A stretch of 64,000 nt of DNA from Echinostoma caproni (GCA_900618425.1 UZAN01039370.1:251626-315625); one strand, 5' to 3'; shown: positions 13,516-26,262, numbered from the stretch's first letter. Translations and numbers: made by a program. Notes: generated by a model from the sequence alone, not told the origin.

Positions 13516-16500
13516 TAACAAAGATTGTAATCACACCCATATCGTCTATTCTGGCATTATGTTCATTGCATATGTTTACTCCATGCATGTATAAATGTAT
13601 TAGTCACATATTGAAAAAGTAAAAAGAAACAGACAGATTTAGTATTCAGTTAAAACTAAGTTCACAGGAGATAAATGCTTCTAAGATGATTTGGGAAATT
13701 GAACCACTCAAACATGCAAAACCGGGGACGTGTTTCAATGAAGAAGTTGGTTGAAAACAGTTAGAGGCCAATCAAATGACGGACAGACATAACACAGGGT
13801 TTGCGTTCCAGATAATGCAAGATTACTCACGCACTGCGCGGAGTCATATAACGTAACCGATGAAGTTTTAAAATCCCGTATGTTGTCCCTTTGTTTCAAC
13901 CCTATACAGTTCATACACGTAAGTATGTATTTTGTGAAGTTTTTGTTCAGTACAATATGCATCAAACTAGTCTATTGCATTTGAATGTTACTTCAAGTGT
14001 GGTATGATTTCGATTAATAATATTTCAGCGAGTGTGGCTCATTATAATTAGTTTAGTTTCTCGATCCGACATTTCAAATGTAATAATTTCAGTCCTCATT
14101 TATTCTTCCACACAAAGTATAACAACAAAATGAAGTATGATTTGGTATACTTATTTTACTTTTCATAACAACTTTGAAGTTTTGAATCAAAACAATTGAA
14201 TCAAGTTCCCTATACAAACATATTTGAATAATCCGGATACATATTCCCAGTTTAAAAACCTGAATCAATAAGATCATGTAATGAATTAACCAGCAAACCG
14301 GAAGGTAAACAATGTAAGAAAAACTCCTTCTGTACATTATCATTGGTCGGGTACTGATAATAATGACCAATATATACAGATGGAGTGAATTCAATAATGT
14401 AGTTGGATTCGTTGGCGTGTGTGTGGTTACACCTGCCTGGTTAGTGCCAGAGTCGACCTAGGACGAAGTTCATACGCTTTTAGTTATACAGTGGACATTT
14501 GTTGTCAGCAATCAATAAAGTCTCGAATATCTTTAGGCCATGTTTGTCGCCATAACTTAACCCAAAGTGAGAGCGCATTTGCGGTGTCTGGTTGTGACCA
14601 CTTTTGATGTGGTGGTGTGCTATGATCGAAACTTGTCTACGTGATCTGTGGAGTGGGCTGAGTCATTCATTCAAGCACGTTTCTTGGAATGTTTGGTCAA
14701 GATAGCGTGCAGCTGTCATTTTTCCTACTAATCTATGCTTCGTTGAAGTTGCAGCAGTGGGGTAAATACAATTCTAGATAGATTCGACTGAGTGGTGATC
14801 TCCTGATGGAGATAAGGTGAGACACTGTGCAGCAGGGTTGGTTATTAGTAAAGCGCTTTTTAAACACTGTGTGGTAAGCCTGATTATTGAATCGGCTCGT
14901 ATGGCAGGGTCATGAGGATATCCAGTTAAGAAACCCGATGATTTATTTTCTCATTATGAAAGAGGACAGATGACTATGCGTATCAATTTATCCGTAATGC
15001 GCAAACATATTCTCCTGCAGCTTTATTATTCTGTCTTCCCATATCGTCCCATGCATCGTTATTACGCTTATGCAATCGATGCGAGCTTGTAGAGGGAAAT
15101 CATTTTGAAGTGTTTCTCCATTGACATACCTGTTTTGAAGCAAAATACAGTTGACCGAAATCCTCCAGTACTCGCCCAAAACATAAGAGCATTCGTTTTC
15201 AATTGAATGGTTACCGTTCCATCATGTTAAATTATACTGGAGAAGCAATGAAACAGAGTGCCTCTATATACCTCCAAAACTTTATTGTAATTCACATTTT
15301 GTATGACCATTTATTCGTGTACAGACTTTTACCGTTCAAATACTGAAAATGTTTTCTCGTAATTCATTTAAAATGTGTTCTCAAGGGAGTTGTTTTGTTT
15401 GATGTTCTCATTACGTTACCATAAATACTTATTTATCCCATAACCTCAAATCCATATGTGCTTTTATTGCCAGTTGTTGATACCTTTTTCAGTCCAATCA
15501 GTTAGCGTCCTTATTTTTTCTTAAAATCGTTGAAGATAACAGGAGATTAGAAAAAAATTTCCTACCTCCTTGCTGTATATTTAGTAGTCTTTCACAGGAT
15601 TACTAAATATAGGACACATTTGGATGGAACCAAAGGCTTGAAAACTCACGTATAGCACGGGGCTTTCTATTATTGTTCATAACCCCTTCAAAGTTATTCG
15701 TGCCCTGTGCTCTACTGCATGCACAGACCGGATGACATATTACATCCTCTTCGATCCAGCTGCTTAGCGACTTTTCATGACAAATCTTTGATGAAATGCC
15801 CAATAATCCTCTGTCTCAATGTGAAGGTTGTCTAAAAGCAATCCACTGCACAAGTAAAAGCACCAAGTGCTAAACATTGTTATAAAAATGAGTTTCATTA
15901 CTTCTGCTTTTCGTACCCAATCCATCTGTCTATCGACATTTATATTTGTGCATCACCCAATGAGGATAACCTACAAAATGGCGACAATATTTTGTGTCAA
16001 AAAGTAAGCTGTTTGTTACCGGTAACATCGCTTCGCATAACTGTGCAAAGATTCATATGATGGAATGTTCGATATTGATAGTCCCAGGAAAATCGATTGT
16101 GAAGCCCAGATGGGGCTTGACATTTCCAGGGAACTCTGCCGATCAAACAGCGTAGGACGACTTTGAATAGGGAAGTTGAGGCCTTGGATGACTGATTACG
16201 TATTATGATGTAGTAGGTAAACTGGCATTTAAAATGATCTGTGCTGTGTGCAATAAACAGTGATACATAGGGGTAAAAATCCTGTAAATGTACGTGTAAG
16301 CATAAACATTTATTGGGCTTTCCAAAGAAATCGACCAAAGCGTGCATTTGTGCATCGGTGACCGGAGGGTCCTTCGCGGGGTGGTTTTGTTCATACTGGG
16401 AAACAATACATTGTTTTGCGACTCCCCATTTTGAACGAAAAACATATCCGTATTCCTTTTTAAAGAAGTTGAATCATCTTCATTCATGTTACCTAACCTA

Positions 16501-19429
16501 ACCGCCTACGGGTGAAGAGTATTTAGATGAGTCCCACGTTAATATTTTAACAGTTTTGGTGATATCTTAGAGAGTGAACTCAGTTCTTTAACATTGTCAA
16601 GGCTGGTTTTGTTGATAACACTCTTCAGTGTAGTATATATACAGTATATATACAGTGTAGTGTATATCAATGAGAAGGGGACATCATATGAAATCTCACT
16701 GCCTACCCATTACAACTGATCACTAAACAGAAATGATCTTAGGTTTGCTAATGTGGGCTTCGTAAACACTTTAAATAGTGCAAAAAGAAATATCAGCCTG
16801 ATTGATTATGATTAGGTTTTCTATCATATAACACCGAGATGTTTCGGCCGTACTTGGTTAGTTAGAAACGGCGCTTGCAACAAGATGTTTGTGCAACAAT
16901 GTTCTAAGAAATAATTACGAAATTTGAATAGTTGCTTCCTCGTGAATGGAGTAATTTTGCTGTTTTACGAAGTTAGCAGTAAACACAGAATATAAGAGAT
17001 GGAAAATTGTTTATGCTTGAAATCATTGTGAGTAGATATCTCTCTAAGTGAAGGAAAATTTTGATTTCTTTGATAATTATTCCTAAAGGAGAAACTTAAG
17101 TTTCTTTTGGTGCTTTGTTTAATGTGGTTTATTCCCACTAATGAATGACAGTTCAACCCTCAGACACAAACGTTTTTGCATCTACTTATTTCAGTCGTAA
17201 AATGAGAAATGTTCAATCTATCTGTACTTGGATTCGGACGAGTACATTATGCACGACATCATGGAGATATCCTTTCAATCCCTCATTCGTCTTGCAATCA
17301 CGCGATTGTTTTTGTTACAGCCACTCAGTTGTCCAGTAAACAATATGCACTCAAAAATCGGATGTACTTTGGAAGGAAAGGCAATTTAGGCAGAACTTAC
17401 AAAACACCAAAGTAAAACGCGTCCCTCTATACACATTCGTCTGTGTGCATTGATGGGGCAATGTGGAGACAATCAAAAAGTGAGCAGCCCTAATGCGCCT
17501 ACATAAAATTCGAATTCCGCAGACTTGTCATCCGTGACCCTTCATCTATGCATGACTACTTTAGTATATTTTTCCAACTACAAAGATCGTTGTTGTGATT
17601 CACCGAACACGAAAGGTGGTCTTGAGACATTCTATGCATAACTCAGGAAACAAATTAAATTTTGATTGTTGAAAAAAGACGAGCAAGTGTTAACTTGGTA
17701 GGTTGTATCTCTCATCTCATTTGAGAAGCATACTTTGTTTCGGTGAATTATTTTGGTATTTGAGAATAGTGGTACGGCTAATCACCCCGATTCGAACTAA
17801 AACAGTTAGCTTTGGGTCATAGCACACTACATTTAAAGATATTGAGCAACAACTAAGAATTACAATGTTTTCATCTAATCACTGTGCTTTGTTCTACGAA
17901 AATTAATTCCCCAAAGTTATCAAACACATCCAAACAAAAAATGAACCCGGCATTACGCCCGGCGTAATGTTTCAATGTCGATCACAAAAAAAAACAGTTA
18001 GCTGAACATCACACAAACAGTCCTTGCGAGGCTTCAGATATAGTGCTGTTTGATTAAAAATGATCCATGTTTCCCTTAGTATGCTTGCACAAAGGGTAAA
18101 CGTAACTTGTATATGCAGAGATGCCAGCTATAAATCAATAAGCGGCGTCCAAGGCGTATATTGTTACCGTCATTTGATGCAGTACATAAAGGCGGTTTCC
18201 TGACATGGGGATTCACGTTTGGTGATAAAGTTTGATGAATGGTCAAGTAACAGAAGGCTGGTTAATGCGATAACTAGCTGAGAATTCTGCTCCACGAAAT
18301 GCATATCAGCGCGGCGGTAGAATCATCGGCAACATTCATTGGGAGGGCACACGCAAATAGCCGCGTTTTTCGGCAATATTACTTTCGGAAGGAACATTCT
18401 GTAAAGCAAAACATGTTTCATACAGAATGTAAAATGATCATGTAAAATGTGACAAAACACAGAAGGTAATAGGGAAAATGCAGCTATTTAATCCAATGTT
18501 GCACTATGTTCTTTATAAGCAGTACATATTGTCAACAGAGTTTGTTCTCTTTCATATAGTGTCCAAACAAAAAGAAAAAACATCAATTTATCACTTGCAT
18601 ATTCATGAGAACCAGTAAACTATTCGCAGAACGGAACAATACATATTAAATACGTTTTGTACTTTAGAATGAATTTTACAATGTATTGATTAAAACCCTA
18701 TCAAGTCGAACCGTAAATAATTTCGTATGTATGAAAGGAATACTTTATCTGATAGAGCGTGTTAAATTAACCGGCAGAAGTGTTAGCTTGTTAGGTGCTC
18801 CAGAAAACACTGCTCGCAACTTTCAAAGAGGCGGTCGCGTATTCATCGATTGTGGTAAATAGTGAAACAGGCCTTTTAATTCGGGAGGCACAGTTGTATA
18901 TTTCAGGGAGATCCATCAGCAAGTTAAAAACAGCTTCCCGTATACAAGTGAAAAGTAGATCATTAGCGAAGTATAAACATAAATATTATTGAACGGCAGT
19001 TCTCGTTTGAAATGGAGGATCTTTGAGTTTTCTTGTGTTATTTTAGACACATAAAAAAGGCTGCATACTATGTATTGAGTTCAATCACTTTCATTTATTC
19101 TGTAGATATTTTGAAGAAAGCGGAAAAGTAATGTATTCTCCTTTTTAAACATACAAATTTCGTACAGGTTGACATTCACTCAACAGACAACAACCGATGC
19201 CAGGCGTTTCCCTGTACAAAGAAAGGTGAATATTATCCGGAGTGATGAATGAATACTGAACACGTTCTGACTTCACAACCGGGGGAAGCGAAAGCGGTTT
19301 ACCTTCAATTATTTACCATGAAAAGTTTTCACATTTCGTCCAATACCTACTGGTAGCAAACTCTCAACATTGTTTGCCTTTGGAAGGGATTGAATGTATG
19401 GTTGCAGGAACTGAGGATTGTGCTTGTAG
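13516..19429. other. Non-coding stretch with isolated curiosities
   Basis: No gene recognised. It contains a 9-nt splice-bounded segment just before this region's midpoint (13910-13918), a GC-richer minus-strand quasi-open stretch (14450-14945), a short TATATACAG tandem near 16635-16672 and a GC-rich perfect hairpin at 17951-17969. The rest is unremarkable AT-rich DNA. Confidence 0.5.
17951..17969. repeat. Perfect 9-bp inverted repeat with 1-nt centre
   Basis: The 19 bases CATTACGCCCGGCGTAATG form a perfect 9-bp stem around a single C. It stands out because the flanks are AT-rich. It is too short and too tightly closed to be a terminator-type RNA hairpin. A dimeric protein-binding site or chance palindrome are both possible. 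Confidence 0.9.
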
Positions 19430-19697
19430 GTGATGTATGAGGGTTGATCAGTTTAAATAAACTATTGAATTTTCTAGGTCTCCTGTCCTTGAAATATCAG
19501 GGGATTGTTCCATCTTCTCCTCTGCTCATGCTGATGTTAAGTTGCTGAACTGTTTTATTCCCTCCACACTATATCGTAAACTGGGTATTTTGATACACTC
19601 TATTAGGTTCATCAATTATTATCGCAGCTTCCCCCAAGCTTTCCATTTTTACAACAGTTTCATTGACATATCTCCAATGCAGCACGACCGCACTTGA
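19430..19697 (+). mobile_element. Ty3/gypsy retrotransposon reverse-transcriptase relic
   Basis: The segment matches the C-terminal part of a Ty3/gypsy RT. In one frame from 19471 it reads FLGLLSLKYQGIVPSS, equivalent to the usual FLGH.V...GI.PLP. After a frame change it continues ADVKLLNCFIPSTLYRKL and RFINYYRSFPQAF, equivalent to .KV.AI..FP.PST...LR.FLG..NYYRRF.P. Upstream of 19471 the match fades into TIEF before the FLG. No intact aspartic triad, RNase H, integrase or LTR could be recognised, so this is a small decayed fragment. A possible zinc-finger integrase scrap near 20450 was not convincing. Confidence 0.6.
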
Positions 19698-20823
19698 ATG
19701 TAATTTGTCTTATTTTGAGATGTTCCACGATGGGGTTTTAGTGGGTTTTCCAAAGCGAAATCATCGATTTACCTGTATCCTATTTTTCGAAAAGAGAAAA
19801 ACACTTTGGTTGAGCAGAGTAAGTAAGTACCTTTGAGGATAAACACTGATAGACTCAATAAAATCCTCTTCTTCTACATGTATAATCACGAATGATTTTT
19901 AAAATCGAAATAAATCGCACATTGGTAAATAAACATTAAACAATGCATGAAGCCATGTTTCGTTGTACATCTTGATTTCGTTCAACATATTTACCATTTC
20001 ACAACTGGTCCCGACGACATCTTCACGTATGATCTGCGGACGATTTCTGAACACTGAGATATCTATTTTGTTAGCCTTCAAACTTACAGTATTTTGCCAT
20101 GGATGCAGTTTCTCTCTAAAGTCAAAGGCAACATTATTATCTGTTCCAGTTCTTTACGATCATTACAGATCTTTGCTCGCGAAAACGTCCCAAGATCACT
20201 GGGGATGCACTCAAACGTTCCTTGTTAATTAATACGCTTTATCACGACGATCTCCAATCCTTTACTGGAATTAAAAGTGACCGAATCAAACTTTGTCCTT
20301 TATTACTTTAGAAGAAATAAATGCCCAGTACCTAGAATTAACTGTTATCTTAATAATTTATTTTCTAATAACGCTCAACGTCGATGGGATTTGCTTTAGG
20401 CCGAACTTCTACGTCTTTTGAAGATGCTTAAAGCATTTTAGTGGTTACAAAATATCGAAAATATGTCTGGGATTCTGTGCTGCCATAGAGCGCAGGTTGT
20501 TTTACAACTGCATACTCAACCAAGCAGTAAACGTTTCGACAGTTGTGGTATCAAGAAAACTCTTGTCTTTGAGAAGCATCGGCCCTGAAAGTAGCATCAC
20601 CGATTCGACAAAACCGATACGATTCGTCAGAAATGGCTGTTTGGACAATGAAAGTTTTCATACCGCCACCATTGTCTTGGCCATGTTATTGGGAGTAGTT
20701 TTCTACTGAAAGCACAGAGATGCAAAATGAGACAGATGGGGTAACTGTTGCAGGTCACAGGAACTAACAGAAACTCGAATGAGTTCAAGCCTGAAGCGAA
20801 GTTTTAGATAGATAATAATCGTT

Positions 20824-20826
<3 letters not shown>
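19698..20826. other. Non-coding stretch after gypsy relic
   Basis: No recognisable coding sequence. It may include further decayed gypsy sequence downstream of the RT, but no RNase H or integrase motif could be confirmed. A 24-nt splice-bounded segment lies at 19795-19818. Confidence 0.4.

Positions 20827-20882
<56 letters not shown>
20827..20882. repeat. (TA)n microsatellite at left edge of assembly gap
   Basis: About 28 TA units, bracketed by TTTTC and GAAAA, run up to the N block. The same TTTTCTATATA border reappears on the far side of the gap. Confidence 0.97.
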
Positions 20883-20885
<3 letters not shown>

Positions 20886-20887
20886 AA

Positions 20888-21352
20888 NNNNNNNNNNNNN
20901 NNNNNNNNNNNNNNNNNNNNNNNNNNNNNNNNNNNNNNNNNNNNNNNNNNNNNNNNNNNNNNNNNNNNNNNNNNNNNNNNNNNNNNNNNNNNNNNNNNNN
21001 NNNNNNNNNNNNNNNNNNNNNNNNNNNNNNNNNNNNNNNNNNNNNNNNNNNNNNNNNNNNNNNNNNNNNNNNNNNNNNNNNNNNNNNNNNNNNNNNNNNN
21101 NNNNNNNNNNNNNNNNNNNNNNNNNNNNNNNNNNNNNNNNNNNNNNNNNNNNNNNNNNNNNNNNNNNNNNNNNNNNNNNNNNNNNNNNNNNNNNNNNNNN
21201 NNNNNNNNNNNNNNNNNNNNNNNNNNNNNNNNNNNNNNNNNNNNNNNNNNNNNNNNNNNNNNNNNNNNNNNNNNNNNNNNNNNNNNNNNNNNNNNNNNNN
21301 NNNNNNNNNNNNNNNNNNNNNNNNNNNNNNNNNNNNNNNNNNNNNNNNNNNN
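20888..21352. other. Assembly gap (465 N)
   Basis: Run of N flanked on both sides by (TA)n. The gap was most likely caused by the dinucleotide repeat. Open frames spanning it are artefacts of reading through N. Confidence 1.
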
Positions 21353-21354
21353 TT

Positions 21355-21357
<3 letters not shown>

Positions 21358-21386
<29 letters not shown>
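21358..21386. repeat. (TA)n microsatellite at right edge of assembly gap
   Basis: About 14 TA units directly following the gap and preceded by TTTTC. It is probably the other end of the array seen at 20827-20882, or a second copy of a palindromic TTTTC(TA)nGAAAA unit. Confidence 0.95.
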
Positions 21387-21389
<3 letters not shown>

Positions 21390-22405
21390 AGGAGACTGAA
21401 TTTCCGAAGACACATTCTCTATATCCGTAGTGCTATTTTCGGGCTTATTTTGAGCAGTATTGAGACATTTTTCAATAGCGCTCATGGCATCAGTCATATG
21501 GAAGTCAAACACTTACGGTTTATTAAAATAATCTCAGCTAACACGTTTAAAACATTTGGTTAGTAGAAAAAAAATACTGTTTGTAATGTCATGGAATTAT
21601 GGACTAAGGTCATAAGACATATCATAAACACATCATTCAATATCCAGAATAAAATGAGAGGATTTATTTTTGTCGAACGATTTTTCAACATAAACGCTAC
21701 ATTTGTACCACTCGCCATAGAACCATACTTTTAAGCACACAAAATCAATTTTAATAAGGACGGATATTCCTGTTTAACAAAACGTTAATTGTTCACCGAT
21801 ATTCATCTTTCGATGGCAGTCGGTCGTCCATGTAACCATTATCGGCTTTCGTTATTTCAGATCACAATTGTGTAACCCTCAGTACAGAGTAGGGTGAGAC
21901 AAAAGAAAAGCAACTCATATGCTATGGATATTGAGTTTAAAAAATTACCATAAGGATATCTCATTTAGTGTGCTCCCGATATGGGCAGAAGGCTGAGCCA
22001 TGAACAAAGGTCGAAAAGATGATATACCGAACCTTAATGAAAGAGTACTTAGTGACTTTCATGGCGATCAGATCCTACGATTGCATCTCACATAACTTTG
22101 GTAATTAAGAGCATACGCGTGTATGTAAATTGTTGGATTGCTATTTGGTTGTATATTATGTTGTGTATTTGCATCACCAATATACATTATTGGCCGGTTG
22201 TGATGCACTAGAATGTTTTCTTTTAAATAAAGTTGAGTTTCATGATATTTATCACCTATATTATTTTTTTAGGAATGAACAGTAATTTATCCCCTGTCTA
22301 CCTGTACTTGTACTCGGTTCATTCAATAGGACAAATTTCCGAATTTTAGACCTAGAGAGTACATAATGTTGTGTTGATTTCACGCTTTCTATAAACCGAT
22401 TATAG

Positions 22406-22611
22406 GTTCCAAAGTACTACCTATAAAGAAATCCAAACGTGCGAATCAACTACCGCGTCAACCAAAGGTTTTGTCCGAAATCAACAAACGTTTACCTCCA
22501 TATGTCTACGAGGATGCTCAAATGAATATAGAAAGTATTTCAATGGATACTCTGATCGATCTAGACACAAGCACAAGCCCAAGCTTATCGTCAGTTTTTA
22601 TCGGTTGCTAG
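22406..22611 (+). CDS. Candidate terminal coding exon, product unknown
   Basis: From an acceptor-like CGATTATAG the sequence is open for 67 codons to a TAG at 22609-22611. It begins with two bases completing a split codon, so the upstream exon should end in phase 1. Residue composition is unlike the surrounding random frames: a basic Lys/Pro-rich start (VLPIKKSKRANQLPRQPKV) followed by an acidic, Ser/Thr-rich tail (ESISMDTLIDLDTSTSPSL). This is typical of a disordered cytoplasmic C-terminus. There is no start codon, so a simple ATG-to-stop scan misses it. I do not recognise the protein, and no confident upstream exon was found. The polypyrimidine tract is weak. Confidence 0.4.
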
Positions 22612-25600
22612 ACGAGTTATCAACTTTTCCACTTACACGATGAAAAACGAATAACTGTTATCACGGGTCTACAGGAGAAATTAGGTTTCCCTCTGGGTTC
22701 ACTTTTATGAAAGCATAACCATAAGCATGCAGAAATGGCTTCCACTGCCCATAGTCTGACTCGGTGTGTGCTTTTCCACCCCCGGTTTCAATGAACTTGT
22801 GAAACATTGTGGACAGGAAAACAACTAATATTGTCTATAAGGACAATGGTTCAAACACTGCTCAGTTTAATTGCTCGATTAAGTTAATGGGTGGAATCAA
22901 AGGCTTTATCTTTTTTCTGTTGGTGGCAATTCTCCGCTTTAGGTTTTTCTTATAAATTTTCTGAAACAAAATGATTCCTTCTCTTCAACGATTTCGGCAA
23001 AACCAAAGGACATAGGTGCGAACTTCTAAAGTGTACGTCATTTTCGCCTTTTTTGTTCACTTCTGAGAGAAAACTCACTCGGACCAAAATAATTTCATCC
23101 ATGCTTGTTTTGATTTGTGGTGATACACTGTTATACTTTGGAACCGACGAAATTCATTGTCAATTAATGGGGAATGCAATATAAATGTCCAATTTAGAGT
23201 ATAACGTTTTGAAATTACTTTTTACAAACACAGATTCGCAATATCACAAATAAAGAATAAAAGTGCAACGAAAAAGGATTACTCGGAAATACTGCTATGA
23301 ATGGTAATCTATTGCATGGATACTAATTACTGAAAATGAGGTTGTTTATTTTATGTCTGATATACAATCACGTCTCACGTGAATTGTTCTACACAAACTC
23401 AGTTCGTCAATTACACAACACCCGGTTGAAATAAAACACTGTCATGCTTCGTGATGCGTTCAGAATCCCCTACAACACAAGCAACACCAAGGTTCTGAGA
23501 TAGGCCGAAGAACTAGCCATTCAAAATTACTATCCCAAACTGTGTAAACAGAGTCGATAGCTTGGTAACCGTTTTTTGGTGAGTAATTGTGACCGAAATC
23601 TTTCTCCGTATATGGTTCTACTATTTACTGACCATATGATAATGATCACAAACGGCAGTATGTATGTGTAAACCTGTGATTTTGGCTTCTGTACTCAAAG
23701 CTTTTATGAGGAAACTATGATTCAAATAGCTTTAGGTGTGACCAAGTACATCGGTTTGACTGACACAAAACTCAAACGGTGGTTCCACATCGTCAGACTC
23801 CTGTTGACTTCATAAATCACGTTTGTATCTCTGCAAACTCTGGCTTTTTATGCTAATGTCATCATGTTCACCCTTCCTTGTTGATTACACAGTACCTCAC
23901 GATACGAATCGGACCGCCGTGAACGCATCGAAAAATTCGTGACTAGTTTATCACATGCAAACTTCTTCAAGTCCAGGAACTGCATGCGTTTAGATGCTAT
24001 CAGTACCCGTAATCTTAGTTCCAGTGTAGATTTGTTTCACTGATAAAAGTTACATTCAACCTACCGCATAATAATATTCATTATTCCTTAATAACGAACT
24101 ACCAATAAGAAACGAGAGTGTAAATAAAGTACACCAACATTGAGTGAGCATCGTGAATAAACTGAGCAGCGTAAAAGAGTTTCAGACTCCATTGATGTAA
24201 AGAGGAACTGTACTAGCTGGTCAACAACTCCAGTTAGGAAACAACCTGTTGATCTGAAAAAAAGTTTCTTTCATCAGGTGCTATGTTGTAGTATCATACT
24301 AACGTTCTCTGTGTACTTCGATTCTGGTATGCGTAAATCGTAAACACTCAACAGGAAATTTTGCGTTGATTACCTTATACCACACACATATCGGTGTGGA
24401 AACGCCACACTGATTCAGTTTAAATTCTTGCAAACACCATTCTCCTAATGAGCCCTACGACGTTCAACCATTAAATGAACCCAAGTTTTGGTCTGTGCGT
24501 TTTCTGAAATAATCTGATACAACGGTAAAACACCACTATAGAAGTCTGATCATGGTACAAAAACGGCCGTAACTACGCCGAGTTTACTTCTTATCGTGAA
24601 ATACGCATTTTGCAATGTACCAAGCATCTCTCATTTGGTTCGAATGTTAGTAAGTATCATGCAAGCAGTATGTGTACTACTCTACAATTTCCCAAATACC
24701 AGAAGACAACAGCATTCTATCACTGTATTCCCGGTAGGCAATCATCGTCCTACAAATGCAATTATTATGTCAACAACAGCAAGTGATAGTTGATCAGCTA
24801 GAGGCTGTCTCCCACATCGTAAATCGTGTTCCCCTGAAAAAGCATTCTCCTTTTCCGATCGAATATTTTTTCATAGAAAAAACAATATTTTTGTTTCTTT
24901 CCGCTCAATATCACAGAGCGAAAATCACATCCCCGCCTAACGATGATATATCGTGTTCCGGATTTTCGACTCGTCAGACCTAACACTGAAGGCAAAATAA
25001 ATCAGTACTTATAGATTCGGTCGCTCATAAAAGAACATTTAAAGAAATTTCATTTTTTCGTTGATGTATCAAATAAAAGCAAAGACATTACAATGTAGGA
25101 GCAACGCCTCGTGAAAAATAATTCAAGTTTGACGTGATATATTTTGCAAAATCATGTACAAATAGACCACTAACTGGTGATAAGGTTCCTTTTGTTCTAG
25201 GGCTTGCTCGCTTGGTTGGGTAAGCGATGATAAGCATCAACCTCAATTCATTAGATTCGTACTTGTGCACCAGAATAACTTGAATTTTGGTAAAGCGGTA
25301 GATATGCTTTTTATCCTCGTCCACTTAAAGTTCAGCGAAATAATCTCAAAACTTTAGTGTATCAAGGTTTGATTAACCCATGCTATCTTTCAGAGGCACC
25401 AGGCACTGTTGATGGCCTTGCACATAGGCGACAGTAAGGTTGAAGCAGCGTGAAGTTGGGCAGCTAGAATCTAAACTCAGTACATTAGAGCCTGATAATA
25501 CAAGGGATTTTGGCTAAATGAAATGGCTAAATGAAAACAAACAATAATTCAAAGTGTGCACAATTTTAGCCTGGGGAAGACAACAACTGCTGATGGATCG

Positions 25601-26188
25601 AAAGCGATTCACATTGCAGCCAGTTACAACTTTGATCGATGTCAGACATACATCAGACAAAATTAGTGGACCAATATTTCAAAAAATTGAACGAGCAATA
25701 GCTAAAATATGATTGAGCATTAAGCACTATTGCCTACTCAGTGTGAGCATACGTGCCTCATACAAGGTAAGAGCAATACATGCTTCTTCGTATAGTAGTA
25801 GGCCGCGAAATGGACCTACTGACGGGATGAGAGCAACACAGAGGTAAATTAGAATGAGTGGATGTCAGTTGTCACAGTCGGTCTTGTGAACATAACTTGA
25901 TATAAACTTCGCACGAATCACTGGCAAAAGAGTTCATTGGGAGGAGAGAAAAACGTAACTGATTATGGCTACAAATCGATAGATAGCAGAAGGGTTCCTC
26001 GTGCTACTTGAGCAAACAATGACTAGGGGTTAAATGAAGAATACGGAGGGAAGTACATCGATAGGCAAAGCGAAGGATTACAGCTTGTTGAACAGTAAAT
26101 TGTCATAACATACAAGTATTGAAGAACAACCTTAGCCTTTTACGAATAGCATTTTGAGGGTGGCAAACCCCTTCCTCATTAATTCAGC
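22612..26188. other. Non-coding stretch
   Basis: No firm gene. Two splice-bounded open islands were seen on the plus strand: 23518-23578 (donor TTG|GTGAGT) and about 24587-24653 (donor GTAAGTAT). They have weak acceptors and no partner. At about 25390-25425 a short module resembles sequence beside the hammerhead repeat at 58433-58465. Confidence 0.4.
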
Positions 26189-26262
26189 ATGTGGTAGCTC
26201 GGTAGTGACGTCACCAAAATAATACCGCGGTAAACGTGTGTTTGAATCTCACCACCACCGTC
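26189..26262 (+). repeat. tRNA-derived SINE head (copy 1)
   Basis: A Pol III box A-like stretch (GGTAGCTCGGTAGTG, from 26192) is followed about 35 nt later by a box B-like stretch (GTGTTTGAATCTCACC, 26237-26252), in the layout of a tRNA. The end, GTGTGTTTGAATCTCACCAC, is nearly identical to the minus-strand sequence at 56355-56380, so two dispersed copies exist in this window. Acceptor-stem pairing is not evident, which favours a SINE over a functional tRNA gene. Confidence 0.55.

Noticed and set aside
20440..20560. Possible gypsy integrase zinc-finger remnant (YRKYVW) downstream of the RT relic
   Set aside because: Only a few residues fit and the His/Cys pattern is absent.
20804..21415. Long frames crossing the N runs (also 37098-38236 and 48131-48973)
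   Set aside because: They are open only because N is translated as X; the real sequence is unknown.
26189..26262. Functional tRNA gene
   Set aside because: Box A and B are present but no acceptor stem or sound anticodon arm can be drawn; a second diverged copy indicates a SINE.
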